Counted from the stretch's first letter, positions 16,852 through 27,964 are shown. The stretch: 64,000 bases of DNA from VFMC01 sp963791635 (GCA_963791635.1 CAWBTC010000017.1:806001-870000); one strand, 5' to 3'. The notes: generated by a model from the letters alone, not told the origin. Translations and numbers: made by a program.

Positions 16852-17784
16852 ATGAGCGCTTGGGCGGTTCGGCGTCTCGGCGGTGCCTTCGTCACCTTCT
16901 TCCTCGCCACGGTGGTGGTCTTCGGCGTGACGTTCGCGCTGCCGGGAGATCCGGCACGCACGGTGGCAGGCGGACGAAAGGTCTCCCCATCAACACTGGA
17001 AGCGATCCGCGCTCGCTACCGCCTCGACGACAGCCTGCCGAGCCAGTACCTCCACTGGCTCGGCAGGCTGGTGCGGGGCGACCTCGGCGAGTCGTACGCG
17101 AGCCGGCGCCCGGTGACGGACATGTTGTTCGCGGCTCTGCCGGTGACGGCCATGCTGCTCCTGGCGACCCTGGTGCTCGAGGTCGTGGTCGGCGTGATCG
17201 CCGGCACTGCGGTGGGGATGCGCCGTGGTGGACGATTCGACCGCGTCCTGGTCGCGCTGTGCACGCTCGGGATTGCTGCGCCGCTGTTCGTCGTTGCGTC
17301 GGTCGGCCAGTACCTGCTCGGCGTGCGATGGGAGCTGCTGCCCGTGGCCGGTACGGACGACGGGCTCGTCGCGTACGTCCTGCCGGCAATCGTGCTTGCG
17401 ATAGGCGGGACCGCGTTCGCGGTGCGGATCATGCGGACCGAGGTGCTCGAGCAGGCTCACCTTCCTCACGTGCGGACCGCCGCGAGCAAGGGCATCCCCT
17501 CGCGACAGGTGACTCGCCGCCATGTGGTGCGCAACTCGCTCACCACGATCGTCACCTTCTTCGGCCTGGAGGTGGGCGCGCTGATCGGCGGGAGCGTCGT
17601 GGTGGAGCGCGTGTTCAATCTCCCGGGTGTGGGCAACGTGATCGCCCGCGCGATCAGTCAACGTGACAACGTCGTCGTGGTCGGGTTCACGATGTTCGTG
17701 ATCGTGGTGTATCTCGTGGTCGACCTGTTGGTCGACATGGCGGCGATGCTGCTCGATCCCCGGCTGAGAGCAGGTACGACGTGA
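16852..17784 (+). CDS. ABC transporter permease, DppB family
   Basis: 310 aa with about six TM helices. The first helix follows directly after the start, and the cytoplasmic EAA loop (RTAASKGIPSRQVTRRHVVRNS) is near residue 205. It forms the inner-membrane channel with the DppC-type protein. A strong GGAGG lies 8 nt before the ATG. Its stop codon overlaps the next start. Confidence 0.9.
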   Translation: MSAWAVRRLGGAFVTFFLATVVVFGVTFALPGDPARTVAGGRKVSPSTLEAIRARYRLDDSLPSQYLHWLGRLVRGDLGESYASRRPVTDMLFAALPVTAMLLLATLVLEVVVGVIAGTAVGMRRGGRFDRVLVALCTLGIAAPLFVVASVGQYLLGVRWELLPVAGTDDGLVAYVLPAIVLAIGGTAFAVRIMRTEVLEQAHLPHVRTAASKGIPSRQVTRRHVVRNSLTTIVTFFGLEVGALIGGSVVVERVFNLPGVGNVIARAISQRDNVVVVGFTMFVIVVYLVVDLLVDMAAMLLDPRLRAGTT

Positions 17785-18662
17785 CCCGCCTCTGGCTTTC
17801 GAGGCTCGTGCGCCTCGCCCGGTTCCGCCTGGCCGTGGTGCTGATGGCGGTGGTGGTGGTCTTCGTCGTGGCCCCTTCCCCGATCATCACGCTGTCGGGC
17901 AACGGCGGCAGCGGGCGTTCGTGTTCCATCCGGGCCCAGGACGGTTCCTATCAGGACCGGCTGACACCATCGGCCGATCACTGGTTCGGCACCGATGCGC
18001 AGGGGTGCGATGTGTTCAACCAGGTGGTGCGAGGTGCACGACCCTCACTGCTGATCGGAGTGGGCAGCGCGCTGATGATCGCCGTGCTCGGTACCTCCTT
18101 CGGGGTGATCGCTGCTGCACGTGGTGGATGGGTCGACTCTGTCGTGCGTCGCCTCGGCGATGTCACGCTCGGCATCCCATTCGTGGTGGGCGCGATCCTG
18201 CTGTTGGCGCTGCTGGCAGGCGATCAGCGCAGCCCGTTCGAGATCGCGGTGGCCCTGTCGTTGCTCGGCTGGCCGGCCACTGCTCGGATCGCGCGCGGCT
18301 CGGCGCGATCCGTGCTCGTCAAGGACTACATCGAAGCCGCGAGGGCCGCCGGTGCCAGCTCGGTCCATGTCGTGTGGCGGCATGTGCTGCCCAACGCGCT
18401 CCCGGTGATCGCCGCGTACTCGAGCCTGGCAGCTGGTGCGTTGATCGCTGCCGAGTCGACGCTCACCTACCTCGGCATCGGGCTCCAGATCCCGTCGATC
18501 TCGTGGGGCCTCATGATCGAGCAGGGGCAGCGCTCGTACGGCCAGACCCCACACCTGATCATCTTCCCGGCCTTGTTCCTGACCGCCACGGTGGCTGCTT
18601 TCGTGCTGCTGGGTGATGCGCTCCGGGACAGCCTGGACGCCCAAGTGGAGATTGCGCAATGA
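17781..18662 (+). CDS. ABC transporter permease, DppC family
   Basis: 293 aa with about six TM helices and an EAA loop (EAARAAGASSVHVVWRHVLPN) near residue 190. The GTG start overlaps the preceding stop codon by 4 bp, so it is translationally coupled to the DppB-type gene. No ATP-binding subunit follows: the next gene is convergent. The transporter must use ATPases encoded elsewhere. Confidence 0.9.
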   Translation: MTRLWLSRLVRLARFRLAVVLMAVVVVFVVAPSPIITLSGNGGSGRSCSIRAQDGSYQDRLTPSADHWFGTDAQGCDVFNQVVRGARPSLLIGVGSALMIAVLGTSFGVIAAARGGWVDSVVRRLGDVTLGIPFVVGAILLLALLAGDQRSPFEIAVALSLLGWPATARIARGSARSVLVKDYIEAARAAGASSVHVVWRHVLPNALPVIAAYSSLAAGALIAAESTLTYLGIGLQIPSISWGLMIEQGQRSYGQTPHLIIFPALFLTATVAAFVLLGDALRDSLDAQVEIAQ

Positions 18663-18695
18663 GCACTCGGGTGTCGGCCGGTGTCGACGAGACTT

Positions 18696-19133
18696 TCAGC
18701 TGAGTGAGCCCTCGAGGGCGCGGAGCCGTTGACACGCGTTGAGCAGGAGGCGGTAGGTGATCTCGGGCTCCTCTTTGAGCAGTGGGCGCAGCGTGATCGA
18801 TGCAAGCGAGTAGGCGCGCACCGGTGTGATCGCCGTGACCGTCGCCGACCGTGGTGCCTGGTCGAGCACAGCGAACTCACCGAAGTACTCGGCGGGTCCG
18901 AGCGTGGCGACCAGGCGTCCGTGGACCTTCACCGACGCGTCGCCTTCGACGATGAGGTAGAAGCGTCCGCTCCGGTCGCCCTCTGACACGATCGCGTCAC
19001 CTGGCGCGAACGAGTGCTCCCGACACATGTCGGCCACCTGCTGCAGCTTGCGCTTCGGGAGGCCGGCGAACAGGCCGACGGTGCCCAGGAGTTCGGTGGG
19101 CGCAGACGAGCTGGTGACACGTGTCTTGGACAT
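18696..19133 (-). CDS. cyclic-nucleotide-binding domain protein
   Basis: 145 aa, almost entirely one cNMP-binding domain, without a DNA-binding helix-turn-helix. The phosphate-binding cassette reads YFGEFAVLDQAPRSATVTA and retains the Glu and Arg that contact ribose and phosphate, so ligand binding is plausible. Single-domain proteins of this kind act as regulatory subunits or sensors. Partner unknown. A TACGCT -10 box 6 nt before the ATG predicts a leaderless transcript. Confidence 0.82.
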   Translation of the reverse strand: MSKTRVTSSSAPTELLGTVGLFAGLPKRKLQQVADMCREHSFAPGDAIVSEGDRSGRFYLIVEGDASVKVHGRLVATLGPAEYFGEFAVLDQAPRSATVTAITPVRAYSLASITLRPLLKEEPEITYRLLLNACQRLRALEGSLS

Positions 19134-19139
19134 GGCCGC

Positions 19140-19145
19140 AGCGTA
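19140..19145 (-). promoter_or_regulatory. -10 box of a leaderless promoter for the cNMP-binding protein
   Basis: TACGCT (complement) ends 6 nt before the ATG at 19133. No Shine-Dalgarno sequence is present. Confidence 0.5.
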
Positions 19146-19211
19146 GTCACCATCGCCGGGTCGAGCGGACGGGCGGCGCGGTCGGTGCCGGCAGCGTCGC
19201 CGGGTGCGGCC

Positions 19212-19238
19212 CAGCCGGCAGATCAGCCGGCAGATCAG
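19212..19238 (-). repeat. 12-bp tandem repeat carrying the DUF3054 stop codon
   Basis: Read in the gene direction, the unit TGATCTGCCGGC begins with the DUF3054 stop codon TGA at 19235-19237 and is repeated directly behind it. The 12-bp unit keeps the second TGA in frame. Confidence 0.7.
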
Positions 19239-19606
19239 CTGATTCGGCGGCGGGCCAGGAGCAGATGCACGGCCCGCCAGCCGACCAACAGTGAGCCAGT
19301 GACCACTGTGGCGACCACGACGAACGATGCGGCCGTTCCGCGGTCGAACAGCGTGCGGCGCAGGACGAGACCGACCACGACGGTGACGATCCAGATGCCG
19401 GCACCGGTGACGAGTGCCTCAGGGCGCCGCCACGCACGTGCGGCCAGCCATCCTGCTGCGAGGCCGATGAGAAACGGTGCAGCGATCTTCACGGTTTCCT
19501 CGAACGCGCTGGCTCCCTCTGCGTGCGTGCGGCGGCCGGCTGCGACGAACCCGACGACTGCGATGACGTCGAACGCCGCGGCGCGTGCCGCATGAGGATC
19601 AGACAC
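19235..19606 (-). CDS. DUF3054 family membrane protein
   Basis: 123 aa with four predicted TM helices and the DUF3054 pattern (AAFDVIAVVGFVAAGRRTH early, FLIGLAAGWLAARAWRRP in the middle, VGWRAVHLLLARRR at the end). The family is found in actinobacteria and halophilic archaea, and its function is unknown. It starts 3 bp after the flavin reductase stop codon, so the two are one operon. Confidence 0.8.
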   Translation of the reverse strand: MSDPHAARAAAFDVIAVVGFVAAGRRTHAEGASAFEETVKIAAPFLIGLAAGWLAARAWRRPEALVTGAGIWIVTVVVGLVLRRTLFDRGTAASFVVVATVVTGSLLVGWRAVHLLLARRRIS

Positions 19607-19609
19607 GGC

Positions 19610-20104
19610 TCAGTGCGCCTGGAACTGGCCGAGGCCGCCTTTGAAGAACAGCAGTGGCAGCGGCTCGGTCTCGGGATCGGCGTGTTCGAGCTCCACGACG
19701 CGACCCATCACGAAATGGTGGTCGCCGGCGTCGTAGACCTCGTCGATCGTGCAGTCCATGAACGCGATCGCCACGTCCAACACGGGTGAGCCGGTGATGT
19801 CCGACGGGTGCCACGCGACGCCTTCGAAGGGTTGCTCGATGCTGCTCTTCGCGAACTGCCAACACAGGTCGCCGTGGTCGTGGCCGAGCACGTTCACGCA
19901 GAACGAGCCCGACTCACGGATCTTGTGCCAGCGGTCGGACGTGACCATCGGCAGGAAGCCCACGAGGGGTGGATCGAGCGAGACCGAGGTGAACGAGCCG
20001 ATGGTGAAGCCGACCGGTTCGTCGTCGAGGATGCCCGTCACGACGGTGACTCCGGTGGGGAAGTGGCCCAGCACCTGGCGGAACTTCATGGGGTCGATCG
20101 ACAT
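19610..20104 (-). CDS. flavin reductase-like FMN-binding protein
   Basis: 164 aa, split-barrel flavin reductase family (as in HpaC-type small monooxygenase subunits). Motifs: FRQVLGHFPTGVTVVTG at the start, GFTIGSFTSVSLDPPLVGF for FMN binding, and SGSFCVNVLG. It would reduce FMN or FAD with NAD(P)H for a partner oxygenase, but none is adjacent. The start at 20104 is chosen because a TACAGT -10 box sits 7 nt upstream. Longer in-frame extensions overlap the divergent gene. Confidence 0.85.
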   Translation of the reverse strand: MSIDPMKFRQVLGHFPTGVTVVTGILDDEPVGFTIGSFTSVSLDPPLVGFLPMVTSDRWHKIRESGSFCVNVLGHDHGDLCWQFAKSSIEQPFEGVAWHPSDITGSPVLDVAIAFMDCTIDEVYDAGDHHFVMGRVVELEHADPETEPLPLLFFKGGLGQFQAH

Positions 20105-20111
20105 GAGGGCG

Positions 20112-20117
20112 ACTGTA
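20112..20117 (-). promoter_or_regulatory. -10 box of a leaderless promoter for the flavin reductase
   Basis: TACAGT (complement) ends 7 nt before the ATG at 20104, consistent with leaderless transcription of the flavin reductase-DUF3054 operon. Confidence 0.5.
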
Positions 20118-20153
20118 GACGCGGAGCCTGTCCGCGGTTCGGAGGGCAATGCT

Positions 20154-20690
20154 GTGTGCGATCCTGTGTGCGTGATCGACAAGCCAACCCTGCGTCGGCG
20201 GATGCGCCAGACGTGCGAGCTGATCGATGACCGCACCCTGCGGAGTGTGCAGCTGTGGGCCGAGGTCGCCGAGCTGCCCGAGTACCGATCGGCGCACATC
20301 GTGATGGCCTTCGACTCGATGGTCACCGAACCGGAGACCGATGGGTTGTTCGCTCGGCTCCAACGCGACGGCAAGGTGCTGGTGCTGCCCCGCATCGTCG
20401 GCGACCGGCTCGAACCCGCGCTCGTCGGCACAGGCACGATGCCGGCGACGTGGGGAATTCGCGAGCCGCAGGGGCCACCCGTCGATCCAGCGACGATCGA
20501 CCTGATCATCGTGCCGGGGGTGGCGTTCACCGCCGCAGGCGCCCGACTGGGGCACGGCAAGGCCTACTACGACCGCTTCCTGCCCGGCACCCGGGCCTTC
20601 ACCGTCGGTGCGTGCTTCGCCGAGCAACTCGTCGACGAGCTGCCGCTCGAGCCCCACGACGTCGTGCTGCACCGGGTGATCGTGGCATGA
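20154..20690 (+). CDS. 5-formyltetrahydrofolate cyclo-ligase
   Basis: 178 aa. It converts 5-formyl-THF to 5,10-methenyl-THF with ATP. The C-terminal signature GARLGHGKAYYDRFL (family G-x-x-x-G-x-G-x-Y-Y-D) and the early R/K-x-x-x-R segment (KPTLRRRMR) are present. Three in-frame GTG codons compete (20154, 20166, 20172). 20154 is chosen because GGAGG at 20141-20145 lies 8 nt upstream. The stop codon overlaps the next start as ATGA. Confidence 0.85.
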   Translation: MCDPVCVIDKPTLRRRMRQTCELIDDRTLRSVQLWAEVAELPEYRSAHIVMAFDSMVTEPETDGLFARLQRDGKVLVLPRIVGDRLEPALVGTGTMPATWGIREPQGPPVDPATIDLIIVPGVAFTAAGARLGHGKAYYDRFLPGTRAFTVGACFAEQLVDELPLEPHDVVLHRVIVA

Positions 20691-21698
20691 CCCACGCCGG
20701 CACCGGAGGTACCATCACGATCGACGAGCTCCAGGCGGCCCACAAGGTGGTGGGCAGGCGCGTCCCGCCCACACCCCAGTACGCATGGCCGCTGCTCGCC
20801 GCTGAGATCGGTGCGGCCGAGGTGTGGGTCAAGCACGAGAACCACACGCCCACAGGTGCATTCAAGGTGCGGGGTGGCCTCGTGTACGTCGACCGGCTCG
20901 TCCGCGAACGGCCCGACGTGCGCGGTCTGATCAGCGCCACCCGCGGGAACCACGGTCAGAGCATCGCCCTGGCCGGCACCGCCGCGGGCCTGGCCGTCAC
21001 GATCGTCGTTCCCCACGGCAACAGCCCTGACAAGAACGCTGCGATGCGTGCGTGGGGTGCCGAGCTCGTGGAGTTCGGGCATGACTTCCAGGCCGCGCGA
21101 GAACACGCCGAACAACTCGCCGGCGAGCGCGGTCTCGAGCTGGTGCCGTCGTTCCACGACGACCTCGTGCTGCGGCGTGGCGACCTACGCGCTCGAGCTG
21201 TTCGGGGCCGTCCGGGAAGCGGGCAGCGAGCTCGACACCGTCTACGTTCCGGTCGGACATGGGTTCGGGCATCTGTGGGGTGATCGCCGTCCGTGACCTG
21301 CTGGGCCTGCGCGCCGAGATCGTCGGTGTGGTGGCCGAACGTGCCAATGCGACGGCGCGGTCCTTCGCGGCCGGTCGTGCCAGTCAACACGGAGACGGCC
21401 GACACCTTCGTCGACGGCGTCGCCTGCCGTGTGCCGGTGCCCGAGGCGATCGATCGGATCGTGCGTGGCGCAGCGCGCATCGTGGAGGTCACCGAAGACG
21501 AGTGCGGCCGAGGCGATCCGGGTCCTGCTGCGGACCACGCACAACCTCGCTGAGCCGGCCGGTGCGATCGCCACCGCCGGGTTGTTGCAGGAACGCCTCC
21601 AACAGCGAGGGCGTCGTGTCGCCACCATCTTGTGCGGCGGCAACCTCGACGCTCATCTCCTGACAGAGATCATGGCGGGGCGGACCCCGCAGGTGTGA
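20687..21698 (+). pseudogene. threonine/serine dehydratase-like PLP enzyme, four frameshifts
   Basis: Restored, this is a full fold-type II PLP enzyme of about 335 aa. The PLP lysine is in HTPTGAFKVRGG, TRGNHGQS is the substrate loop, and the C-terminal LCGGNLD contacts the pyridine nitrogen. The reading frame changes near 21170, 21258, 21360 and 21505, so no full product can be made from the sequence as given. Every segment still matches the family in the right order with no loss of motifs, which speaks for sequencing indels rather than long-term decay. It overlaps the MTHFS gene by 4 bp. Confidence 0.75.
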
Positions 21699-21707
21699 TC
21701 GGGCCGC

Positions 21708-21726
21708 CCGGGGATCACCGCCCCGG
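21708..21726. terminator. possible terminator hairpin between convergent genes
   Basis: CCGGGG (21708-21713) can pair with CCCCGG (21721-21726) across a 7-nt loop, between the dehydratase stop and the ino1 stop. There is no T-run, so this is only a candidate. Confidence 0.25.
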
Positions 21727-21731
21727 CCGGG

Positions 21732-23055
<1,324 letters not shown>

Positions 23056-23282
23056 GGTGTGAGCTCCGAGAGGGATCCGGTGGGCGGTCCGTGGCCGCGG
23101 CTGGCGATTTTCTGCTGCTCGTGCTGGTGCAGGCTGCTGCTGGCTGGTGCTGGCTGTAGATGCCACCGGGAGAGTGTGCGGTGGACCAGGCTAGGCCGTC
23201 CGGAGCCTCACAGAATCATCACACCTGGGGCCTACGTTGGTGCTCGTGGCCCGGACCGACCGGGAGAACGGAAGGGACAGGC

Positions 23283-23777
23283 ATGAACCGCAGACTCCGT
23301 GTGCGTCGGATGCGACAGGTGCCTCGGGCGCCGCGGGCGCGTCGGGTGACGCGCCTGCGACCCGTTCGACGGCTCCTGCGTCGCTTGTTCCTCGGCAGTG
23401 CCATGGTCACCGTCGTGGCCGTCGTGGCCGTCGTCATGGGAGGGATCACCGGTCCAGCGGGCGGGGTCGCGACCGCCCACGCCGACGACGGCGACCTTCG
23501 GCCACGACTCGAGGCTGCCTGTGCCCGCGTTCCGACGGCCGAGACCCGGCTCCAGACCGCGATCGACCGGCTCGACGCTGACGCATCGCAGCGCGGATCG
23601 CTTGCCTGGTTCCGCGTGGCGGTCACCCGTGCCGAGTCGAACAACCGGCCACGGGTGGCCGCCGACCTCGAGCGTCGCCTCGACCGTCTCACCGCGCGAC
23701 GGGCCTCGCTCGAAGACCGGCGTGCCCAACTCGACCGGCTCGTGATGCTCTGCGCCGAGCACGGCGTGCAGGGATGA
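23283..23777 (+). CDS. exported or membrane-anchored helical protein of unknown function
   Basis: 164 aa. The first 35 residues are extremely Arg-rich, followed by a single hydrophobic helix (about 37-60) and an A-H-A site near residue 70. The rest is a charged alpha-helical region with coiled-coil character (LERRLDRLTARRASLEDRRAQLDRL). It starts with an ATG after AGGGACAG. Its stop codon overlaps the next gene's ATG. No family was recognised. It may form an envelope unit with the lipoprotein that follows. Confidence 0.6.
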   Translation: MNRRLRVRRMRQVPRAPRARRVTRLRPVRRLLRRLFLGSAMVTVVAVVAVVMGGITGPAGGVATAHADDGDLRPRLEAACARVPTAETRLQTAIDRLDADASQRGSLAWFRVAVTRAESNNRPRVAADLERRLDRLTARRASLEDRRAQLDRLVMLCAEHGVQG

Positions 23778-24163
23778 CCCGGCGCCGACGTTACGGCCGG
23801 GGTCGTCGTGGCCCACTCGTCACCGGACTCGCTGGATTCGCCGCGCCCGCCGTACTCGCCGTACTCGCAGTCGGCGGGTGTGGCGGCGAGAACGGGGGCG
23901 GCTCCGGGCCGACGTCGACGGCGACGGCCCCCGAGGCGTCTGCGGTCTCCGTGGTGACCGCCGACGACGCGGACACGGCGGATACAGCGGACACGGTGGT
24001 GGTCACGATCGATGGCACTGCCACATCGGTGGCCGCAGTGGTCACCACCATCGGCGATCTGCTCACCGAGGCTGAGGTGGCCGAACTCGAACAGGCCCTC
24101 GACGACCTCGATGGCCTCCTGGACGAGATCGACGCCGACCTCGCCGACGTGCCCGAGCCCTGA
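23774..24163 (+). CDS. small putative lipoprotein
   Basis: 129 aa. An Arg-rich n-region is followed by a hydrophobic core and the lipobox LAVGGC near residue 36. Then come a low-complexity Gly/Ser/Thr/Ala/Asp linker and a short acidic helix (EAEVAELEQALDDLDGLLDEIDADL). Translationally coupled to the preceding gene (ATGA overlap). The acidic helix could pair with the basic helix of that neighbour, but this is inference. Function unknown. Confidence 0.55.
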   Translation: MTRRRRYGRGRRGPLVTGLAGFAAPAVLAVLAVGGCGGENGGGSGPTSTATAPEASAVSVVTADDADTADTADTVVVTIDGTATSVAAVVTTIGDLLTEAEVAELEQALDDLDGLLDEIDADLADVPEP

Positions 24164-24200
24164 TCAGCCGACCGCGAGACCCGGAGTCCGCGATCGCGGG

Positions 24201-24230
24201 TTGCCAATCGATCCGGATGCGTGGTTTACT
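24201..24230 (+). promoter_or_regulatory. promoter of the ilvBNC leader transcript
   Basis: TTGCCA at 24201-24206 as -35 and TTTACT at 24225-24230 as -10 (18-bp spacer). The predicted start point is 24237-24238, exactly at the GTG of the leader peptide, so the leader peptide would be translated without a leader. Confidence 0.45.
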
Positions 24231-24237
24231 TGCGCCC

Positions 24238-24282
24238 GTGCGCGCTTTCGCCCCGACCGGTCTTGTAGTCATCGTCGTGTAG
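24238..24282 (+). CDS. branched-chain amino acid leader peptide
   Basis: A 14-codon reading frame, GTG to TAG, encoding MRAFAPTGLVVIVV (GTG read as Met). Six of the last six residues are Leu, Val or Ile, the end products of the pathway encoded downstream. Ribosomes would stall here when branched-chain aminoacyl-tRNAs are scarce. It lies 170 nt before ilvB and 31 nt before the attenuator stem, the arrangement known from ilvBNC attenuation in Corynebacterium and enterobacteria. Confidence 0.8.
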   Translation: MRAFAPTGLVVIVV

Positions 24283-24312
24283 ACGCTCGCGCCCATACTT
24301 CGCGTGCGTCCA

Positions 24313-24343
24313 GGCCTCCCGATCGGGAGGCCGTTTGATTTTT
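24313..24343 (+). terminator. transcription attenuator of the ilvBNC operon
   Basis: A perfect 8-bp stem, GGCCTCCC (24313-24320) with GGGAGGCC (24325-24332), closed by a GATC loop and followed by GTTTGATTTTT. This is a textbook intrinsic terminator placed between the leader peptide and ilvB. A second stem, GACGCTCGCG with CGCGTGCGTC (24283-24310, one mismatch), lies between the leader stop and the terminator and may be the pause hairpin. Confidence 0.85.
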
Positions 24344-24451
24344 CGGGCTCCGCCACCGCACCCGTTCCGTCGCCGCCACGAGACGTCAGTTCCGCCACCA
24401 GTCCGCTGATCCCCACCAGTCCGCCAGTCACCGCAGTACCAGGAGTCATCC

Positions 24452-26196
<1,745 letters not shown>

Positions 26197-26200
<4 letters not shown>

Positions 26201-26748
26201 GCCCCACCAGCACCACAGACATCAACCACCACATCCTCTCGGTCCTGGTCCAGAACCGGCCCGGCGTGCTCGCCCGCGTGGCCAGCCTGTTCGCCCGCCG
26301 CGACTTCAACATCTACAGCCTCGCGGTCGCCCCTGCCGAAGAGGAGGGCTTCAGCCGGATCACGATCGTCGTCGACGTGGAAGGCACATCGCTCGAGCAG
26401 ATCACCAAGCAGCTGTTCAAGCTGATCGAGGTCGTGAAGATCAGCGAGCTCGATCCGCGCCGCTCGGTGGAGCGCGAGCTGCTGCTCGCCACGGTGCGTG
26501 CCTCCGCTGACCAGCGCGGGCAGGTGGTCGAGCTCGTGAACATCTTCGAAGGCAAGATCCTCGCGGTCGGCGTCGAGGCGATTACCGTGTCGCTCGACGG
26601 CCATCCTGACAAGCTCGACGACTTCGTCGAGCTGCTCTCCGGGTACGGCATCGTCGAGCTCCAGCGCACCGGACGTGTTGCGCTTCCCAAACTCGATCGT
26701 GAGGCCCGTCTCCGCGCGGTCTCGAACAAGCAAGGAAAGGCTGGCTGA
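26197..26748 (+). CDS. ilvN: acetolactate synthase, small regulatory subunit
   Basis: 183 aa. The N-terminal ACT domain (about residues 11-85: HILSVLVQNRPGVLARVASLFARRDFN) should bind valine for feedback control, and the C-terminal ALS_ss_C domain activates IlvB. ATGA overlap with ilvB couples translation of the two subunits. Length is normal. Next gene ilvC begins 1 bp after its stop codon. Confidence 0.95.
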
Positions 26749-26749
26749 G

Positions 26750-27779
26750 ATGGCCGCACAGATGTACTACGAGGCGGACTGCGATCCGTCGATCATCCGG
26801 GGACGCAAGGTGGCCATCATCGGCTACGGCTCCCAGGGGCATGCCCATGCACTCAACCTGAAGGAGTCGGGCGTCGAGGTGGTCGTCGGACTGCGGGAGG
26901 GCTCGAAGTCGGCCGCCAAGGCAGAGGCCGCCGGCCTCAAGGTGATGGGGATCGCCGAGGCCGCGAAGTGGGCCAACGTGATCATGCTCACCATGCCCGA
27001 CACCGAGCAGAAGGCCACCTACGAGCAGTTCATCAAGCCGCACATGCGCAAGGGCAAGGCCCTGGTGTTCGCCCACGGCTTCAACATCCGCTTCAAGCGC
27101 ATCCGTCCACCGAAGACCGTCGACGTGATCATGGTGGCCCCGAAGGGTCCAGGTCACCTCGTCCGTCGCACCTACACCGAGGGTGGCGGCGTGCCGGCGC
27201 TCATCGCCATCCATCAGGACGCGACCGGTGGTGCCAAGGAGCTCGCGCGTCAGCTACGCCGCAGCCATCGGTGGCGCTCGGGCCGGCGTGATCGAGACCA
27301 CCTTCGCGGAGGAGACCGAGACCGACCTGTTCGGTGAGCAGGCCGTCCTCTGCGGCGGTGTCACCTCGCTGGTGCAGGCCGGGTTCGAGACGCTCGTCGA
27401 GGCCGGTTACCAACCCGAGATGGCGTACTTCGAGTGCCTGCACGAGGTGAAGCTGATCGTCGACCTGATGTACGAAGAAGGCATCGCCGGCATGCGCTAC
27501 TCGATCTCGGACACCGCCGAGTACGGCGACCTCACCCGCGGCCCACGCGTCGTCAATGCGAAGACCAAGCTGGAGATGAAGAAGATCCTGAAGGAGATCC
27601 AGAGCGGCAAGTTCGCGAAGGAGTGGGTGGCCGAGAGCGAAGCCGGCCGTCCGAAGTTCACCGAGCTCCAGGAGACCGGTCGCCAGCACCAGATCGAAGC
27701 GGTCGGCGCCCAGCTGCGTTCGATGATGCCGTTCCTCGGTGCCGGCAAGCAGAGGGTGTCCGACGTCAGCGGCGGCTGA
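26750..27779 (+). CDS. ilvC: ketol-acid reductoisomerase (one frameshift)
   Basis: About 342 aa restored. NADPH- and Mg-dependent isomeroreductase acting on acetolactate and acetohydroxybutyrate. The Rossmann loop GYGSQGHAHA (25-34), AHGFNI, and the C-terminal knotted domain with EETETDLFGEQAVLCGG and YEEGIAGMRYSISDTAEYG are present. An extra T at about 27248-27252 breaks the frame inside ELARSYAAAIGG. Both halves are well conserved, so a base-call error is the likely explanation. Third gene of the operon, with AAGGAAAGG upstream. Confidence 0.93.
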
Positions 27780-27803
27780 TCCGACGATCATCCAACTCCG
27801 ATT

Positions 27804-27860
27804 CGTTCTGGTCGCGCATCGTTGCGGAAACCGCAACGATGCGCGACCAGTTTCGTTTTC
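27804..27860 (+). terminator. terminator of ilvBNC, dispersed palindrome copy 2
   Basis: Perfect 20-bp arms (27808-27827 and 27831-27850) with an AAA loop, followed by TTTCGTTTTC. This is a very stable intrinsic terminator right behind ilvC. Its outer 17 bases (27804-27820) are identical to 412-428 near the other end of the window, so the stem belongs to a dispersed repeat family. Confidence 0.8.
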
Positions 27861-27871
27861 CGGCACGCGGT

Positions 27872-27910
27872 AATTCCGACTTGTTCAGTCGGGAATTGGA
27901 CCAGTAGGGT
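27872..27910 (+). promoter_or_regulatory. metY promoter with an overlapping operator-like inverted repeat
   Basis: AATTCCGACT (27872-27881) and AGTCGGGAATT (27887-27897) form an inverted repeat (one extra G) around TTGTTC, a candidate -35 at 27881-27886. TAGGGT at 27905-27910 fits a -10 at 18-bp spacing. A repressor bound to the repeat would block the -35. Regulation by a methionine-pathway repressor such as McbR or SahR would be expected, but this is inference. Confidence 0.5.
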
Positions 27911-27964
27911 GGCGCCGCCAACACGACGCCAAAACGACGGCAGTACGACGAGAGGGGAAGACAG

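Noticed and set aside
26750..27779. Programmed frameshifting in ilvC
   Set aside because: There is no slippery heptamer or stimulatory structure at about 27250, ilvC is not known to use frameshifting, and similar one-base breaks occur in many genes here.
27861..27964. A SAM riboswitch before metY
   Set aside because: The 104-nt leader has none of the SAM aptamer signatures. A promoter with an operator-like repeat explains the conserved-looking bases better.
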